Source: Ditylenchus dipsaci
Lineage: Eukaryota > Nematoda > Chromadorea > Rhabditida > Anguinidae
Assembly (NCBI GenBank): GCA_004194705.1
Contig: SADC01000107.1
Location: forward strand, 248,001 to 312,000
Length of the DNA stretch: 64,000 nt
Direction: 5' to 3'
Both the position numbers and the translations under genes were made by a program. Positions 30,411-40,977 of the stretch are shown here, in pieces. The notes under the pieces were generated by a model. The model was given only the letters and a program-made list of their open reading frames with translations. It had not been told where the DNA came from and did not search any database. How positions within the stretch are numbered: position 1 is the first letter of the stretch; each line of letters begins with the position of its first letter.

Positions 30411-30486
30411 TAGAGTCACATAACCTCTATATAACATAACATTTTGGCTGGTCCATTGAGTTATCTTATGTAGAGAGTGGACTGTA

Positions 30487-31564
30487 CTGAAATGAAGCTA
30501 AGGATCTCAGCTTCATTTTAGTATATAAAAAGTACCCAAATTTATGTCCCAGACCCCGGAAAATGTGCGCAAACTCTTCATTAGTCACAACTTCCGCACG
30601 CTGGCCACCCACAAGCCTGAGGGCTAAGCCTAAACTTGTTGTTTGCAAGGGTAGTTACAGCATTTTTAAAGGTCGGATTTGGGGGGGGGAGGTTTCTATA
30701 GTAGCGCCGATTATTTCATATTTGGATTTAGATATATGGACAATTTGAAAAATTGATTTATCTTGAGTGCATGAAATAGGAGGGGGGGAGGTGGATGGTG
30801 GCGATTTGAATCGATGGTGCAAAAAGTATATAATCCAAAAGTTCAATGATTTTTCGATATTTAATACATATAAAAATTTATTTTATTTTTGCAAAAACAG
30901 TCTTTTCATTTTAGTTTATTTTTTTGTATTTTTGCATTTTAGCTGACTTTAAAAAAGCGTTGTCTTTTTGTTCTTTATAAAGCCTTCTTCTGTCTGAATG
31001 GAAAAAGAAGTGATTACTTCGCATTTAGCATATGTTGGGAAATTCGATTTTGAAAAAACAATTATTTTCAAATATTACTCTCAAAACTTTTAATAGTTGT
31101 TTGTCATTTTTAACACTCAAGATCTTTTATTTGAATAAGGCTTAAATAAAAAATTGAAAAAATTAACAAGGCATGACCCTGCGTTATATGGAGAAAAGGC
31201 AAGCACCTGCAGTATTTTCTTGCTCAAAATTTTTTTACATGCATATTTGTCTAAGTGTTTTTTATCTTTCTGCCTAATTTTTTTTTAAAAGTGGTACGAG
31301 TTTATCTATACCACATTTTGCTGTTCCCAGACTTTTTTATTTAAAACGCATGGGCATGCCTCTCTAACGAGTCATATCAAGTGTTTCATTATTACAAAAA
31401 CGTCTTTATAAATTTGGCGAGGCGAAAATTCAGCCAGAGAAATTCGCGAAATTTCAATTTTGACGTTTCTCCGAGAGAGAGACCAAATTCTGACACAATA
31501 TTCATGTTCAACGTGATTGATTGCATAGCAAGGAATTTTCGAATCTAATACTCATAGTCAAATC
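30487..31564. other. No gene recognised (30,487-31,564)
   Basis: AT-rich with a few G runs (30,680-30,690, 30,780-30,790). No coding exon, RNA gene or element terminus recognised. Confidence 0.45.
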
Positions 31565-31680
31565 AGGGCTGGGCACAGGCCGGCCGAGACCGGGCTGGCC
31601 GGCCCGGGCCGGCCGAAAGCTTCGGCGGGCCGCGACTAAAAAGCTCCCGCCCGGGCCGGCACGGTTAGCCCGGGTTAACT
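31565..31680. repeat. GGCCGGCCCGGG word array
   Basis: It begins CAGGGCTGGGCACAGGCCGG, a hAT-like CAG start, then is dense in GGCCGG/CCCGGG words. Similar arrays lie at 32,488-32,525 and 40,130-40,215. No matching second terminus or target duplication is found, so this may be a truncated hAT-type end. Confidence 0.5.
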
Positions 31681-31774
31681 TACAGACAACTGAAAGTTTC
31701 ACTATTTAAAAAGAGTTGTTTCACCGTTTAACAATTTTTTGCGTTCAAGCGCCCATTCATTATACATTTATTGC

Positions 31775-31830
31775 AATTGAATATTTCGAACTCCCAGATT
31801 CGAATCCAGTGGGTGCAAACCTTGTTTATC
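31775..31830 (+). repeat. tRNA-like B-box fragment
   Basis: AGATTCGAATCCAGTGGGTG matches an RNA polymerase III B box, and the following TGCAAACC recurs after a similar B box on the minus strand near 1,340-1,372 (GGTTCGACTACCACTGGATG). This suggests pieces of one tRNA-derived SINE family. No clean A box is found upstream. Confidence 0.35.
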
Positions 31831-32174
31831 TTCCTTTTTTATTCCCCTTAGATACAACTTTGGTGTCAAATGATCCTCAGGCTCTTGGCTATCTAAAAGG
31901 TTATCATTTCAGCGTTTCACACCACTACAGCTCTTAGATTAAAAACTCTAACGAATAAAAAAAGTTAATTAATGAAAAGCACTAAATTATTTGATAATAA
32001 GAAGCGCACAAATTATTTCAATGGGTAGAAAAGCCTTAAGAAAACCAAGACGGCCCAAACATAAGTAATAAAAAAGTAAAGGAAAAGTACTTCTGTAAAA
32101 CAATGTAAAGAAGGCGCATAATATAATTTTCTAGACCGAAAAGTTCTTTAAAAATAACTTAAAATTTTAGGCTA

Positions 32175-32410
32175 AACTTAAGTATACCCACCCCACTCAA
32201 CTTAAGTATACCCACCCCAGAAATTTGCCTTGGTCCCCAAGCTGATTTTTTTTTACAAATTTTTTTTTGCAAAAAATCAGATAATATTTTGCCTTGGTCC
32301 CCCAAGCTGATTTTTTTTACAAATTTTTTTTGCAAAAAATCAGCTTGGGGACCAAGGCAAATTTCTGGGGTGGGTATACTTAAGTTGAGTGGGGTGGGTA
32401 TTCTTAAGTT
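32175..32410. mobile_element. Palindromic MITE with CTTAAGTATACCCACCCC ends
   Basis: The left arm has two direct repeats of AACTTAAGTATACCCACCCC; the right arm has their complements. The inner arms carry TTGCCTTGGTCCCC and AGCTGATTTTTT. No coding content. Confidence 0.75.
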
Positions 32411-32732
32411 GCTCCAAATTTTAAATATTGGTAAAAATTTTGAATTTTTTAAAAAATTTTCAAAATTTGAATGAGAAAATTTTTTCGGGCTTTCCGGGCC
32501 GGCCCGGCCCGGGCCGGCCCGGAAAAACACGAACACGAATCCAGCATCAGAATTGGGTTTTTCCTAAAAGGACATCGAAAATTCAGATCCGCGAAGTCTT
32601 CTCCCGCGGAACTTTCGCCTTGCCAAGTTTTTAATTCAATTTGCATTTTCTAAGTTTGGTTTCATAGGGTAAAGTAGGCAATATTTTCGCATCTAATTTA
32701 TATTATTACTCAGGATTCGTTAGGTTTATGTA

Positions 32733-33109
32733 ACAGTGAAACCTCGATATAGTGACACCTCTCGGGATCGGCTTTGGGTGTGAAGTGTCACTATATTAGA
32801 ATGACATTTTAGTAATTTCTTTCAGCTAAAATTAAATTCACCGGTATCAAAGCGTAACTACAGGGAGTCTAATAAAAACTACACCATTTTCCAAAATTTT
32901 TGTCGTGGCTTCAGTCGACCGGTGAAATCCAAAATATGTTTTGAGGTTTCAGCCAACAATTTTGATAAGTTATTAGCTGAAAATCACTAAAAATATTTAA
33001 AGGAGGACATACTTTAGGATGGGAAATGGAAATTTATTCCAGAAAATGGGATTTTGCAAGCTTGAGTAAATTTTCATTTCATATTATGATATTAACAGAA
33101 ATCCTGCCT
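32733..33109. other. Tigger-like end fragment and spacer
   Basis: CAGTGAAACCTCGATATAGT at 32,733 is a Tigger-type terminus followed by a small internal hairpin (GTGACACC with GAAGTGTCAC), but no right end is visible. Otherwise AT-rich, no gene. Confidence 0.45.
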
Positions 33110-33625
33110 ACAAAAATACATGAGATCAAATTTCGAAACATTTTTTCGAAAAAATTTGCGCTGGTCCAATTCAGGGCGTCCTGGTATTTTTCGGAACTGT
33201 TTCAGAACTTACGCTTTCATCGGTGCTGGTGACATTATTATACACAAGTTCATACTAAAAATGACGCTAGAAAGCAGGCTCATTTTGAGTATAAGGTTGT
33301 ATGCGACTGTGCCTACAAAATTTGGGAAAAAAAACAAAAGTTCTCAAAAAATTCCGAAAGTTTCCAGAAGCATGCACTTTTTTAAGAATTTTTGTTTTTT
33401 TCGCAAATTTTTGCAGGCAGTCATATACAGCCTTATATTCAAACTGTAGCCCTGCTTGCTGGCATCATTTTAAGTATTTACTTGTATATAACAATGTCCA
33501 ATAGAGCACCGATATAAACGTAAGTTCTGAAACAATTCCGAAAAGTACCGTTACGCTCCTGAATTGGACCAGCGCCAATTTTTTTCGAAAAAAAGGTTCG
33601 AAATTTTGATCTGATGTTTTTCGTA
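33110..33625. mobile_element. ~500-bp foldback
   Basis: The left arm (GAAAAAATTTGCGCTGGTCC ... GTTTCAGAACTTACG) is complementary to the right arm ending TGGACCAGCGCCAATTTTTT. The inner part contains GACGCTAGAAAGCAGGCTCA and ATAAGGTTGTATG, similar to 1,065-1,120 in copy A, so pieces of this family are elsewhere too. Confidence 0.65.
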
Positions 33626-33818
33626 GGGTGGATTTCTGGTAATATCAATAAGTGTGAACAAATTAGGAGTTTTAATTAAATCAATTATCTTAAGCTTACG
33701 TTGCGTTACGTTGTTTTTAAAGTATCAATCTGATAAAGATGACCTATAGCTACTTGTATAGGTCATCTATTTCAGATTTGACATTCAAAAACAAAAAATG
33801 GTGATAAAAATCAACATA

Positions 33819-34576
33819 TAGTCGACTCTCTATACAACATAACTAAAGGACTGAGCAAGTTACGGATTCTACATTTTTTCACACCAATCATTTTTCAAGC
33901 TTTTGCCAGTTCTGTTTTGACAGTCTGGTCCCAAATATTGCAAGGATTCCATTTTTGACAATCATTTTTTAGAAATCCGAAAAAATTTTCTTTAAAAAAA
34001 TAAAAACTTGGTGAAAAAACAGGTTGTTAAATTGAGTTATGTTATATGGGGTTTTGCTTTTTTTAGACAAAATATTACATGTTTCTAAAAAAGATCGGCA
34101 AAATCGGAATCCTTATGATATTTGGGACCAGACTGTAAAACAGAACTGGCAAAAGACCTCAAAAATCAGGTTAAAAAAAGTGTCGGACTGTAGGTGGGAA
34201 CGAACTTGTGACCCTAAAATTATGTTATGTAGAGTTATGTTATATTAGAGATGGCAAATGGCTTATTCGGGACGGGACGGGACAAAATTTACTTAAAAAA
34301 TTTCTGGACGGGACACCGGGACGGGACAAGGCCTGAAAACCCTTCGGGACGGGACGGGACGTCCCGACCCATAATAAGGGAAAAATAAAGGAAAAATGAA
34401 GGAAAAATCGGAAAATCATTCCGGGACGGACACACTAGATTTTTTTTCGGGACGGACACCGGGACGGGAAAAGCCCTAAAATCCCTTCGGGACGGGACGG
34501 GATTCCCGTCCCGTCCCGAGGCCATCTCTATGTTATATAGAGAGACAAAATACGCGACATCTCAGAGAGTCGACTG
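33819..34576. mobile_element. Pogo-like non-autonomous element
   Basis: TA-flanked ends TAGTCGACTCTCTATACAAC and CTCAGAGAGTCGACTG, the same family as 27,710-30,484. Within it, at 34,246-34,530, a hAT-type MITE is inserted. At about 34,180-34,205 the minus strand has a B-box-like CAAGTTCGTTCCCACC. Confidence 0.75.
34246..34530. mobile_element. GGGACGGGAC-word hAT MITE (TSD TGTTATAT)
   Basis: The element starts TAGAGATGGC and ends GCCATCTCTA, with perfect 8-bp duplications TGTTATAT (34,238-34,245 and 34,531-34,538). Both halves are dense arrays of GGGACGGGAC words. A 78-codon frame across it is a translation of the array. Confidence 0.9.
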
Positions 34577-34589
34577 TATTGGCTGTAAA

Positions 34590-34995
34590 CATAGTTGAGT
34601 TGACCCCTCAACTTTTTTGGGGTCAACTTTTGTCAAAATTGCTAAAATATCAATTTTTTAACGGGAAAGTGCCAAATCTGATATTGATGACCCCCACTCA
34701 ACTTTTTGAGCTCTACAAAAAAGCTTTAACAGAAATTCAGAATCCTGTCTCTACAAAATTTTAGCAAAAGTTGACCCTAAGTTGACCCCAATTGACCCCT
34801 CAACTTTTTTTACTCACCGATTTTTTCTGCGTCGTTTTATTTATTATTGTAAATCAGTTGGAAAAACTGCCTATTTTTCTGTAGAGTACAAAAAGTTTCC
34901 CTAGGGTCATAAATATCTAAATAAAAAAATATTAAGAAAATATTGACATTTTTGAATTTAAGAAAAGGTTGACCTAAAAGTTGACCCCGACAATG
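34590..34995. repeat. AAGTTGACCCC word array
   Basis: Repeated GTTGACCCC/GGGGTCAAC words at 34,595-34,630, 34,690-34,710, 34,765-34,815 and 34,965-34,990 with AT-rich spacers. The layout resembles the word-ended hAT elements, but the termini are not found. Confidence 0.45.
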
Positions 34996-35674
34996 GTTAC
35001 AGCCATTGCAATTTGGAATATATTGCAATTGTTCAGCTCTAATTTTTGGGCAGGTTATTATATTGTGTACTGCGGCCAAGCTTGCTTGAAATCGCCAGAC
35101 AATCAACGGCGTAACGTAATTTCTATACAGCTTTCTATTGTGAGATTGTGCTTTGTATCGACTTGTATCGACAAATTCAATTTTAAATGCAGGCAAAAAA
35201 TAATTCGAAAATATCAATGACGAAGTAAAAATAGTTCATGCGCAAATTCAAATTTAAAGAATCGTTGTGCTTATCAATGTCTCATGGTCCTCTAATCTAG
35301 ATAATAAAGATTAGACAAAAAGTTTTGCATTAATATTTTTTTTTTGCATTATTAAACTTTTTTGCAAATTTTATTTTATATCTGCCTAGGCTTTAAGAAC
35401 AACTATGGAAGCGCTCAAAATATTGCCAATGTTGCATGGGAACATGACTGGACCATCTGGATTTGATGTGAACTCGGCTTTCTAACAAGCCTGTTGGCTA
35501 ATCCTTTGCTTTTCGGCAGCCTAGGGATTACATTATTTGTTTCATGGCTACTATTTCGCCGAGCATTACAGTATTGCAAACAAACTGTTCTGGCAGCGAA
35601 TCACTAAAACTCTAAGTGTATCAAGCAACAATATGTAGGTTTTGTCTAACATACAAAAAAATCGGTAGGATCAC
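34996..35674. other. No gene recognised (34,996-35,674)
   Basis: AT-rich spacer. No coding exon, RNA gene or terminus recognised. Confidence 0.45.
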
Positions 35675-36422
35675 AGTTCATTTCACGAAATTTCATTCAT
35701 TTTCTCTGACTTTTTAGACTATTTGAAATACAATTTTCACCATCTGATAGCTAAGAATTAGGCTAGAAAAACGATATTTTCGGGTTCGAAAAACGTTGGT
35801 TCAACGGCGGCTTTTTGGTCAAAAAACACCTTTTTGAAAAAAACGCGGCCTATCCGAGAGAGGACAGTTTTTGCCTTGATCACCTTGTTTATTTTCATAA
35901 AATTTTAGGCTTCACGCTAAGTCAAGTAAACCAGCGTATAATATAATGAACTCAAACGTATCTTGAACTTATTTCTTAGACTCATGTGATATTCAGTCGC
36001 TGTTTAAAAAAATTTAGAAAAGAAGGACAAGAGGAGGATAGTTTTTTTTTGACTTGCCACCTTGTGACTTTTTGTTATTTTTCAGGCTGCAGGCTTGGGC
36101 AAAGGTTTGCCAGCGTATGTTAGAATAAATCTAGTCCATCCTATCATACACTAGTCTACCTTGACTAAGCCTGCAGCCTAAATTTTCACAAAAAATCAAC
36201 AGGGTGACCAAGGCAAAAAACTGTCCTAATCTCGTATAGGGCCGACAACGCTGAAAGGGTATTTTTTGAATAAAAAGCCAGCATGTTTTTGTTTTAACTC
36301 CGACTTCGAAAATACTATTTTTTATCCTGAAATCTTGGCTATCAGATGATGGAAAGTTGTTTTGAAAAAGTCTGGTAAAAAAATCGAAGCGAATGAATGA
36401 AATGTCGCGAAATGAAATAGAG
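35675..36422. mobile_element. ~750-bp foldback
   Basis: The left arm (CATTTCACGAAATTTCATTC ... GAGAGAGGACAGTTTTTGCCTTG) is imperfectly complementary to the right arm (CAAGGCAAAAAACTGTCCTA ... GTCGCGAAATGAAAT). The centre is near 36,050-36,110. No coding content. Confidence 0.7.
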
Positions 36423-36697
36423 TCCACAAAAAATCGGCTCTATATCTTTTTAAGAGTCTTAAAAATCACCGCGTTAGTCCATGTGAAGTTGGTTTTTGAA
36501 AACTTTTTAGTGTACTTCTCCCACACCAAAGTCAGAAAAAAGTTTGGATAAATAAAGGCATTTTTATGAAACACATACAAAAAATTATTTGTCATTTTAA
36601 TTTTCAGTTTTTACATTTTAATATTCTTTTATTATCTTTCAAACTCCTCTAGGGCCTGATGAGGGAAGAGATAGAAAGCTGGGTGGTTTGAAAAAGT

Positions 36698-36940
36698 AGC
36701 CTCGCTGGCTCAGTGGAAAGCGGTGGTCTTTTTGGTCCATAATTATGCGCAGGTCGATCAACCACCTTTATGGCACGCTATTTTTCTTCTTTTCTGACCA
36801 GTTTCTATTAATTCATCGACTTTTTAGTGCTTTTGTCAAACAAGCCAGAATAAAGAGCGTGTACAGGGGAATCGAACTCGTGCATGATTTTGGGCCGAAA
36901 ATACAGCCGTTTATCCAGTGAGACACCAAGGCCACTTTTT
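36698..36940. repeat. Head-to-head pair of tRNA-derived SINE-like sequences
   Basis: Plus strand at 36,700-36,780: GCCTCGCTGGCTCAGTGG has a perfect A-box-like TGGCTCAGTGG, with a weak B box (AGGTCGATCAACC). Minus strand at 36,938-36,855: TGTCTCACTGGATAA as A box, a five-pair anticodon-like stem, and a clear B box GAGTTCGATTCC. The two align with each other. Stems are too imperfect for a working tRNA, so these are tRNA-derived repeats or pseudogenes. Confidence 0.55.
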
Positions 36941-37703
36941 TAAACCTAAATACCTATCTCACCCCATTCCCTTTTAATACATAAAGCGAGACTTCGAGAC
37001 AAAGTGGCAAAGCCAGGACTCTCCAGATAAATGTATACTATTTGGATTACTACCCAGGTCCCACAACTTGTAAATGAGCCTTCAGTAAAATGATGGATAA
37101 AATACACAAATTTTTTTCTTAAACTTTTGTACACACATCTTGAAAACATTTTCGAGCCTTAGATAAAAAAAATGCAGTCATAAATTTTCAAAAATATTGC
37201 CTTAGTTCCTAAGCTGATTTGACTGTTTGCAGCTCCCATTATAGTTTCAAAAAAAGAACACCAAAAACTATGGTTCAAAATATACCACTTGAAATTGCGA
37301 AGATTCAGATTTGGTCAAAATCACGTAGAAGACAAATGGGGCTAAGATCCATGTATTACAAAAATTATACTAGAATAGTAATAATAAAAGCCAAGTAAAG
37401 CAGGTGACGGTATGTTAATTTAGACATGGTAACACAGAATAAAATTAAATATTTGAAATGTTTTTCCCATCATTTTTTTGATATACATAATATAAAATCT
37501 TGCCACCCTTACCAAGATTAATGTTAGTTATGCGTCATTATAGTAGCCGTTTTTATATCCTATGTGATATAAACACAATCTTAAAAACAAGAAGGATTTC
37601 CTCGTTATTTTACTCATGAAAAAATTATAGAGAAGTACGCCTGTCAAGTACAAAATTATTACTAATAAAAGTATTAAAAGGGGAGGGGGTCCGCTCGAGG
37701 AAG
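36941..37703. other. No gene recognised (36,941-37,703)
   Basis: AT-rich spacer. A short GCCTTAGTTCCTAAGCTGAT near 37,200 resembles the interior of the MITE at 32,175. Nothing else recognised. Confidence 0.45.
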
Positions 37704-37705
37704 TA

Positions 37706-38462
37706 CAGGGTGGCGCAACATAAACGCATGAATGAATTTTCGCCATAACTTTTAAAATTTGAAGTACTTTGACGAGATCCTTTTTTTATTCGAAAGCTGA
37801 ATGAATGAGAAATCGAATGACACCAAACTTAATGATTTTCGTGTTTGTTATCACTGTTAAAACATGTTTGATTGAAAATTTATTTTTCTTCTTTTAGCCA
37901 TGGTCTACAGTGCTCAAGAGAAGGCAAAGTGCGTCGAAATGTTCATTGAGGAAGGCAAAAGCGTGGCCAATTTTGGCGTTCGATATCGGAGGGAGCTCAA
38001 GATTCATGCTAAAAGTGCCGGACCGCAATAGGATTCTTGACTGGTACAACAAATTCAAGGGCAAGGAAGCGTCGAAAGGAAGAAGAGGCCAAACATCAAC
38101 CAAACACCAAACAACAACAACACCAATCGCCAGTATGAATGAGCTTCGAGAACGGATTGAGCGCGCCTTCATGAGTCTGCCGCAGGAGATGGTCAACAGA
38201 GCAATCGGAGCCTATGAAACTCGCCTCGAATACTGCCTAGAAGTGAATGGGAAAAGTACAGAACAGGAATATGAGTGAAAATCATTGTTATTTTTGTCCG
38301 TTGAAATTGGGTGTGTTCAAATAAAGAATTCTTTGCATGTTTGGTGTCATTCGATTTCTCATTCATTCAGCTTTCGAATAAAAAAAAAGATCTCGTCAAA
38401 GTACCGCAAATGTAAAAACTTATGGCGAAAATTCATTCATGCGTTTATGTTGCGCCACCCTG
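37706..38462 (+). mobile_element. Tc1/mariner-type element, internally deleted
   Basis: Terminal inverted repeats of about 45 bp start CAGGGTGGCGCAACATAAAC and end in the complement, with TA on both sides (37,704-37,705; 38,463-38,464). A second inverted pair lies just inside (TTTGACGAGATC and its complement). The 757-bp body encodes only the two ends of a transposase. Confidence 0.92.
37900..38278 (+). pseudogene. Tc1/mariner-type transposase reduced to its two ends
   Basis: From ATG at 37,900 the frame reads MVYSAQEKAKCVEMFIEEGK then SVANFGVRYRRELK, a helix-turn-helix start. A one-base shift moves to the frame with RILDWYNKFKGKEASKGRRG. This joins directly to ELRERIERAFMSLPQEMVNR and ETRLEYCLEVNG, the usual C-terminal helices of mariner-type transposases, ending at 38,278. 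The entire catalytic domain is missing. The start is supported by the TTTTAGCC context and by the domain beginning at the ATG. Confidence 0.75.
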
Positions 38463-38464
38463 TA

Positions 38465-38821
38465 TATGATATCTCTCAACCAGCATTGTCATATTAACAA
38501 AGTCGAACATTTGTGAATACAACATGGTTAAAATATTTTCCGGCCCGAAAGGTTCGAATACCACTACGAGCGTACGTACTTTTTACTACTGTTTCTTTAC
38601 TTTCTTTTTCATATTAAATTTTTTTTGCATTTTCATATCTTAGTCTTGGAAAAATAAATTGGTAGCTAAATGGTTGATCAAAAACAGGAAATTACGGATA
38701 GCCTAAACTAACTACCAGTAGATTTTCGATATTATAGAAGGTATTGTAGCAATGCTTAGAGCGTCGTAAATTTCTGATTTCTTCTCCCAACTTAACTATC
38801 GTTATTTCATTTCAAGACAAA
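38465..38821. other. No gene recognised (38,465-38,821)
   Basis: AT-rich spacer between two DNA transposons. Nothing recognised. Confidence 0.45.
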
Positions 38822-39667
38822 GGTGCTGGTTTATCGAGGTTTTTATTCAGACAGTAAATGACATAAAATTCGATTACGGAGTTAACCAGACTGGGAAAAT
38901 CTGTTAGTTTTTTTTTTAAACTTTATTCTTGGCTCTGTATTGGTATAAAGCATCTTCCAGAGCATCGCTAATCTTGAGAACGGCTGGATCGGCAAGTTCT
39001 TTTCGACAAATCGGCGCACAATATCCATGGCTTTAGAGGCTTCAAGGCTTGAGATCGTGGCTCCACTGGATCATTATCTCTCGCTTTGCATTGCCACCAT
39101 CTTCTATTGCTCGGAGAATGCTTTCTTGTCTTCGAGAATCCCTTGAATTGTTGACCTTGGCTTATTGAAATCCTTGACTAGTTCGGATTGTTTCTTGTTT
39201 TCTGACGCCATAATAATCCTTTTCTTTTCTTCAAGCGAAATTGCCTTGTGCTTTCGAGAGCTCATCTTAAAAAAAAAAGAATGCAAAATACAAAAAAAGA
39301 GACAGGAAAATGGCGAGAAAGAAAGAAAAATATCCGCCTGAAAAAATAAACAAACATTGACACATTTATGGCGAAAACAGAATGGAATTTGTGGAAAAAA
39401 ATGATGGCAATTCAAATTTTATGTTTTTGAAGTTTATTTTTTTACAAAATAAAAGCAAAATTAAAGAAGTATCCGTTTATCGAGGTAAATTTTCTTTGTG
39501 CGGACTGACATTAGGTGCTGGTTTAAAGAGGTACCGGTTTAAAGAGGTGCCGGTTTAAGAGAGTGTCGGTTAGGCCTATTTTAGTGCTGGCCAACCAAAT
39601 CGGTCTCGGGCTGCCGGTTTATCGAGGGTGCCGTTTAAAGGAGTGCTGGTTTAAAGAGGTTCAACTG
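38822..39667 (-). mobile_element. Tigger-like element, internally deleted
   Basis: The right end CTGGTTTAAAGAGGTTCAACTG stands before TA at 39,668. It is rich in GGTGCCGGTTTAAAGAG words (39,510-39,665), and the left end has GGTGCTGGTTTATCGAGG. The left tip lacks the CAGT start and may be eroded. The minus strand carries the ends of a Tigger/Jerky-type transposase. Confidence 0.75.
38922..39265 (-). pseudogene. Tigger/Jerky-type transposase reduced to its two ends
   Basis: From the minus-strand ATG at 39,265: SSRKHKAISLEEKKRIIMAS then LVKDFNKPRSTIQGILEDKK, the CENP-B-type N-terminal helix-turn-helix. After a stop near 39,104 the shifted frame reads FVEKNLADPAVLKISDALED then ALYQYRAKNK and stop near 38,922, resembling the C-terminal tail. 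The catalytic DDE region is missing. Confidence 0.7.
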
Positions 39668-39678
39668 TAAAAATTCAC

Positions 39679-39777
39679 TTCTGCAATTTTCTCATAGCCC
39701 CGAAAACAGGCATAGTACAAAGGAGTCATTCCATGTTCATAAGGCACATTTACTGCTGCTTTTTTGGGCAGCAGTTT
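39679..39777 (-). pseudogene. Partial ILK exon 4 (third ILK copy)
   Basis: A minus-strand 99-base exon, the same length as ILK exon 4 at 14,538-14,636, with an intact frame ([30 protein letters not shown]), a TATAG acceptor and a GTGAAT donor. Substitutions include W to R in the ACFWGYE block. The Tigger-like element ends ten bases beyond the donor. With 43,671-43,767 this forms a partial ILK copy on the minus strand; no other exons of it are recognised. Confidence 0.8.
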
Positions 39778-40977
39778 CTATAATATGAGATTAAATCGGT
39801 TTTTTGCATCGAAATTCTCAGCTTGAGCTGGGGCGGAGTTCTGGCTGGCGCAGCTTGGTCTGGAGCAAAGTTCTGAGCTGGGGCTAGTAGCTAATAGTTT
39901 AAAGATGTAATTAATTTAAAAAAATTACTGGAATTCTTTTTTGCCTTACCATATACACTGATTCGATCTCGAAAAATCTAACCTGTTTTTGTTGTTCAAG
40001 ACCATCGCTGCATTCTGCTGCTGTTGAGGTGGATTCTTTTTGTAGCCTTGTTTTCTCCGCCATATTGTAGGTTGGTTGACTGGGCAGGTTTGCCACTGGA
40101 CGCGGCGAGAACAAAACGGGCCTGGCCGGACGGCAAAATGATGATTATGATGATTGGGCACGGGCCGGCCCGACACCGGACGGCCCGGTCTGGCCCCACG
40201 CGGACCGGCCTAAAAACTTTCGGTCTGCGGTAACACTATTTGAAAACCTGGGCAGTATTTCGTGAAGACGACCACTTCATTCTACACACATAGGTACCCT
40301 ATACATATGAGTAAATTACACTTCGGTACTAACTCCTAGATAAATAACTATTACCACCTTTCTCGTAGAATATGAGTATCACCACCGATAAACCAAATGA
40401 TTTGAATAGATGAGGACCACAGTCTGGACATCTAGGTACTACTCCTTGGTGCCACCCAATAAAAAATCGATGATACATACATCCAATGTAAATATACAAA
40501 CAATATTTAGTAAAAGCAAAAATTCAAAAAATTCGAGAATTTTTTTTGTGAACCAATATTTGAAAATTTACCGGGTTTTCGGGCCGCTCCGGCCAACATT
40601 CTTCCGGGACAGGCTTTTATAGTTAAGCAGTGGGTAAGGTTGACCTGCCCACTCAGACCATGCGACTCAGACCCCTCACTTGACAGATTAAAAAGTTTAC
40701 CCTCTTTAGTAAACCCCAAAAAATCAACTTTCACCGCTCGAAATTCTCACAAATCTTTAGTTCATACAATTTTTATCCAAAACATTTCACATAACAATCA
40801 ATGGCTGGCAGTGGACGGCAGAAGTGGAAGGCGAAACCTTAAATGTTCTCACAGTCTGTTTTCTAGGAGTTCTATTCGCACCTGAAACAGTTGAAATTGA
40901 TATTTATATATGAACATCAAATTGAAGATTACCCCTGGCAAAGCGGTAAAATATTTGCGCAAATGTCATACTTGCAG
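39778..40977. other. Spacer with GAGCTGGGGC and GGCCGG word arrays
   Basis: Around 39,825-39,895 the words GAGCTGGGGC and GAGTTCTGG recur. Around 40,085-40,215 GGCCGG/CGGCCCGG words recur, as at 31,565. Frames at 39,911-40,233 cross these arrays and are not convincing genes. The rest is AT-rich with nothing recognised. Confidence 0.4.

Larger units (their letters stand above)
27710..30484 (+). mobile_element. Pogo-like transposon, interrupted
   Basis: The left tip TAGTCGACTCTCTATATAAC and right tip TTATGTAGAGAGTGGACTG lie beside TA on both sides. They share the family of 33,819-34,576. It contains a decayed pogo/Tigger-type transposase in two pieces, split by a Mutator-like element (28,220-29,724), and carries a palindromic MITE (30,129-30,410) near its right end. 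Confidence 0.8.

Noticed and set aside
30013..30423. 136-codon frame with Lys/Phe runs
   Set aside because: Crosses the homopolymer-rich palindromic MITE at 30,129-30,410 and is also open on the other strand.
36698..36940. Functional tRNA gene
   Set aside because: A and B boxes are visible, but acceptor and T stems do not pair and the anticodon loop has six bases; better seen as tRNA-derived SINEs.
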